5,499 nucleotides of DNA, from contig DAOVRE010000128.1 of the NCBI GenBank assembly GCA_030628305.1, positions 1 to 5,499 on the forward strand. Reading direction: 5' to 3'. This document shows positions 5,079 to 5,499 of the stretch, in pieces; the stretch's first letter is position 1; each line of letters begins with the position of its first letter. The stretch is from Candidatus Heimdallarchaeota archaeon (GTDB lineage Archaea > Asgardarchaeota > Heimdallarchaeia > Heimdallarchaeales > Heimdallarchaeaceae). The translations under genes and the position numbers were made by a program. The notes under the pieces are model-generated. The model was not told where the DNA came from, searched no databases, and saw nothing but the letters and a program-made list of their open reading frames with translations.

Positions 5079-5499
5079 AATTATTTTCTTTTTCATCCAA
5101 TTCTGATTCAATGAGAATTGGCATCATAATTTCGAAAATCGAACCTTTTTTCCAGTCTTTTTCATCTATTTCTATCATCTGGACCGAATAGTTGTACTTT
5201 TTAGCTATTTCATTTACAATCATAAATCCAAGATGCTTACGAACATTTTCGTCAAAAGGTGACAAACTGAGAGCTCTTTGAATTTCTTCTCTTATCTCAG
5301 GATGCGTTCCTTCTCTATCAATAATTTTGACTTTAATAAACGGCTCATCTTTAATAAAACATTGCTCACCAGAAATCTCAATTTTAACTTCATTGTCTGC
5401 AGACTTTTGAATCAAACTTGTAAGCGTATAGAGGAACAATTCATAAAGAAAAACACCAGCGACCACTCTTGTTTCCGTAGGAAGAACATTAGTGATGTC
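5065..5499 (-). CDS. Histidine-kinase-like ATPase domain, C-terminal part (cut by window edge)
   Basis: The frame is open through the right edge, so only the last 144 residues are seen. A GTG at 5464-5466 is in frame, but 11 upstream codons continue the same fold and it is probably not the start. The order of motifs matches the HATPase_c domain that binds ATP in two-component sensor kinases: a helix at the N-box position (FLYELFLYTLTSLIQKSA), a strand, a D-box-like IIDREG, a G2-like HLGFMIVNEIAKKY, then KKGSIFEIMMPI, like the terminal GT-F-LP strand. An acidic, Asn/Ser-rich tail follows. The N-box lacks its asparagines and the D-box lacks the usual DxGxG spacing, so ATP binding may be impaired. 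The upstream sensor and phospho-acceptor regions are outside the window. It ends inside the tail of aEF-1beta. An output protein that no longer phosphorylates is one possibility. Confidence 0.7.
   Translation of the reverse strand, partial: DITNVLPTETRVVAGVFLYELFLYTLTSLIQKSADNEVKIEISGEQCFIKDEPFIKVKIIDREGTHPEIREEIQRALSLSPFDENVRKHLGFMIVNEIAKKYNYSVQMIEIDEKDWKKGSIFEIMMPILIESELDEKENNSTIG

Noticed and set aside
1..5499. CRISPR arrays, insertion sequences, tRNA or rRNA genes
   Set aside because: Reading through the window showed no regularly spaced repeats, no transposase-like proteins or terminal repeats, and no cloverleaf or rRNA-like G+C-rich segments.
1..5499. A defence or other multi-gene accessory system
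   Set aside because: The genes are a mix of translation, lipid-type redox and unassigned proteins on both strands; no nuclease, helicase, toxin-antitoxin or effector pairing is recognisable.

Overview
The window is AT-rich (by eye roughly one third G+C) and reads as archaeal chromosome. The firmest evidence is at 4605-5078, where a four-CxxC zinc-ribbon protein sits directly upstream of the archaeal translation factor aEF-1beta, a pairing found in many archaea. A geranylgeranyl-reductase-family flavoprotein (archaeal lipid chemistry) and TATA-like boxes at archaeal spacing agree with this. A C2-like protein, a histidine-kinase-like fragment and the low G+C content would suit an Asgard-type or other mesophilic archaeon, but the lineage is inference and not shown by the sequence.

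Layout from left to right: 1-256 has no supportable gene. At 257-943 (+) is an unrecognised 228-residue soluble protein. At 1102-1377 (+) is a 91-residue single zinc-ribbon protein. At 1464-2690 (+) is the FAD-dependent geranylgeranyl-reductase-family protein, apparently leaderless with a GTG start. At 2687-3151 (-) is a 154-residue protein with a C2-like pattern, whose stop codon shares a CTAG palindrome with the stop of the reductase. At 3273-4430 (-) is a 385-residue protein that contains two diverged copies of one module joined by a low-complexity linker. Its C-terminal copy carries cysteines and resembles V4R/methanogen-output-type sensory domains. A divergent promoter region (4431-4604) with a perfect 9-bp inverted repeat follows. 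The zinc-ribbon/aEF-1beta operon (+) then runs to 5078. At the right edge is the C-terminal part of a histidine-kinase-like ATPase domain (-), which overlaps the end of aEF-1beta by 14 bp and runs out of the window.

The only pair that clearly forms an operon is zinc ribbon plus aEF-1beta, a translation-associated unit. The two minus-strand genes (C2-like and duplicated-module protein) may be co-transcribed, but a 121-bp gap separates them. Nothing here amounts to a demonstrated new system. The best leads are the internally duplicated 385-residue protein with its palindromic promoter, the C2-like neighbour, and the kinase-like fragment with degenerate ATP-binding boxes.
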